Source: DASXHZ01 sp036488085
Lineage (GTDB): Bacteria; Acidobacteriota; Thermoanaerobaculia; Gp7-AA8
Length of the DNA stretch: 64,000 nt
Direction of reading: 5' to 3'
Assembly: GCA_036488085.1 (NCBI GenBank)
Contig: DASXHZ010000091.1
Coordinates: forward strand, 1-64,000
Under the pieces are notes generated by a model that saw nothing but the letters and a program-made list of their open reading frames with translations, did not search any database and had not been told where the DNA came from. The position numbers and the translations under genes were made by a program. Shown here piece by piece: positions 63,894 to 64,000 of this stretch. Each line of letters starts with the position of its first letter. Within the stretch, counting starts at the first letter, position 1.

Positions 63894-64000
63894 GAGGATC
63901 GAGGTTCGAAGTTCGAGGTTCGAGGGATGAGTGAAGAGAAAACCGAATGACATTCGTCATTCGAACCTCGAACCTCGAACCTCGAACCTCAAACCTCGAA
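63894..64000. repeat. Heptamer hairpin (GAACCTC type), cut by the window edge
   Basis: Left arm GAGGTTC units (63898-63924) and right arm GAACCTC units (63961-64000, five or more) with about 35 bp between. The right arm continues to the window edge. Together with 63850-63883 it is the whole 3' end of the window after GT4; no gene is seen. Confidence 0.85.

Overview
The window is GC-rich DNA from a Gram-negative bacterium. It carries LPS heptose genes, type IV pilus ATPases, an MMPL/RND exporter, a B12-dependent ribonucleotide reductase and a DUF4388/TPR protein. This mix, with frequent short palindromes between genes, is most like an Acidobacteriota genome (perhaps Thermoanaerobaculia). That placement is inference from gene content; there is no rRNA in the window.

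Layout. 1-3.2 kb: an octamer tandem repeat, a DUF4388/TPR protein, a VOC protein, a DUF1304 membrane protein and a small secreted protein. 3.2-10 kb: an accessory region with a vapB gene and broken vapC, an SH3/DUF3761 protein, a 12-unit 21-bp repeat array, a Doc toxin with AbrB-like antitoxin, HTH regulators, hicBA, and a tight four-gene lower-GC operon (Dam-type methylase, HARE-HTH/Nudix, membrane protein, NMNAT-like nucleotidyltransferase) that looks like an undescribed defence or nucleotide-metabolism cassette. 10-22 kb: nrdJ with NrdR boxes and a cluster of DnaA-box-like nonamers upstream, a DUF2157 membrane pair, a UbiA prenyltransferase, a NYN protein, a secreted alpha/beta hydrolase, nadB, a cNMP-binding protein and ruvB. 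22-28 kb: the pilB-pilT-pilC-pilS type IV pilus block. 28-31 kb: heptose/LPS genes. 31-36 kb: cheW, a chemoreceptor, an FHA protein, a diguanylate cyclase and a PhnB-like protein.

35.8-42.5 kb is a second accessory region of decayed genes. It includes a degenerate duplication of the diguanylate cyclase/PhnB junction and a complete 4,191-bp IS1-family-like transposon (38339-42529) with matched bipartite ends, an 8-bp target duplication and nine passenger genes including an atypical tRNA. A solitary right end of the same family lies at 36.6 kb. The transposon sits just upstream of lexA.

42.6-64 kb is core: lexA, an XRE gene, a TIGR01777-type epimerase, tsaD, valS, birA, coaX, ggt, rpiA, a lipoprotein, an MMPL exporter, bioY, an M28 peptidase, lon, nrdR, a flippase-like membrane protein, a histone-deacetylase-like hydrolase and a GT4 glycosyltransferase.

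A striking window-wide feature is a set of intergenic hairpins built from 7-8-bp direct repeats. Each has a different sequence but the same design, and they sit at many gene junctions. Several run into genes: one encodes the signal peptide of Ggt, and others form the C-terminal tails of PilS and GT4 or a short segment of TsaD. A possible regulatory loop is also visible: nrdR (60.2 kb) and two NrdR-like boxes 32 bp apart upstream of nrdJ.
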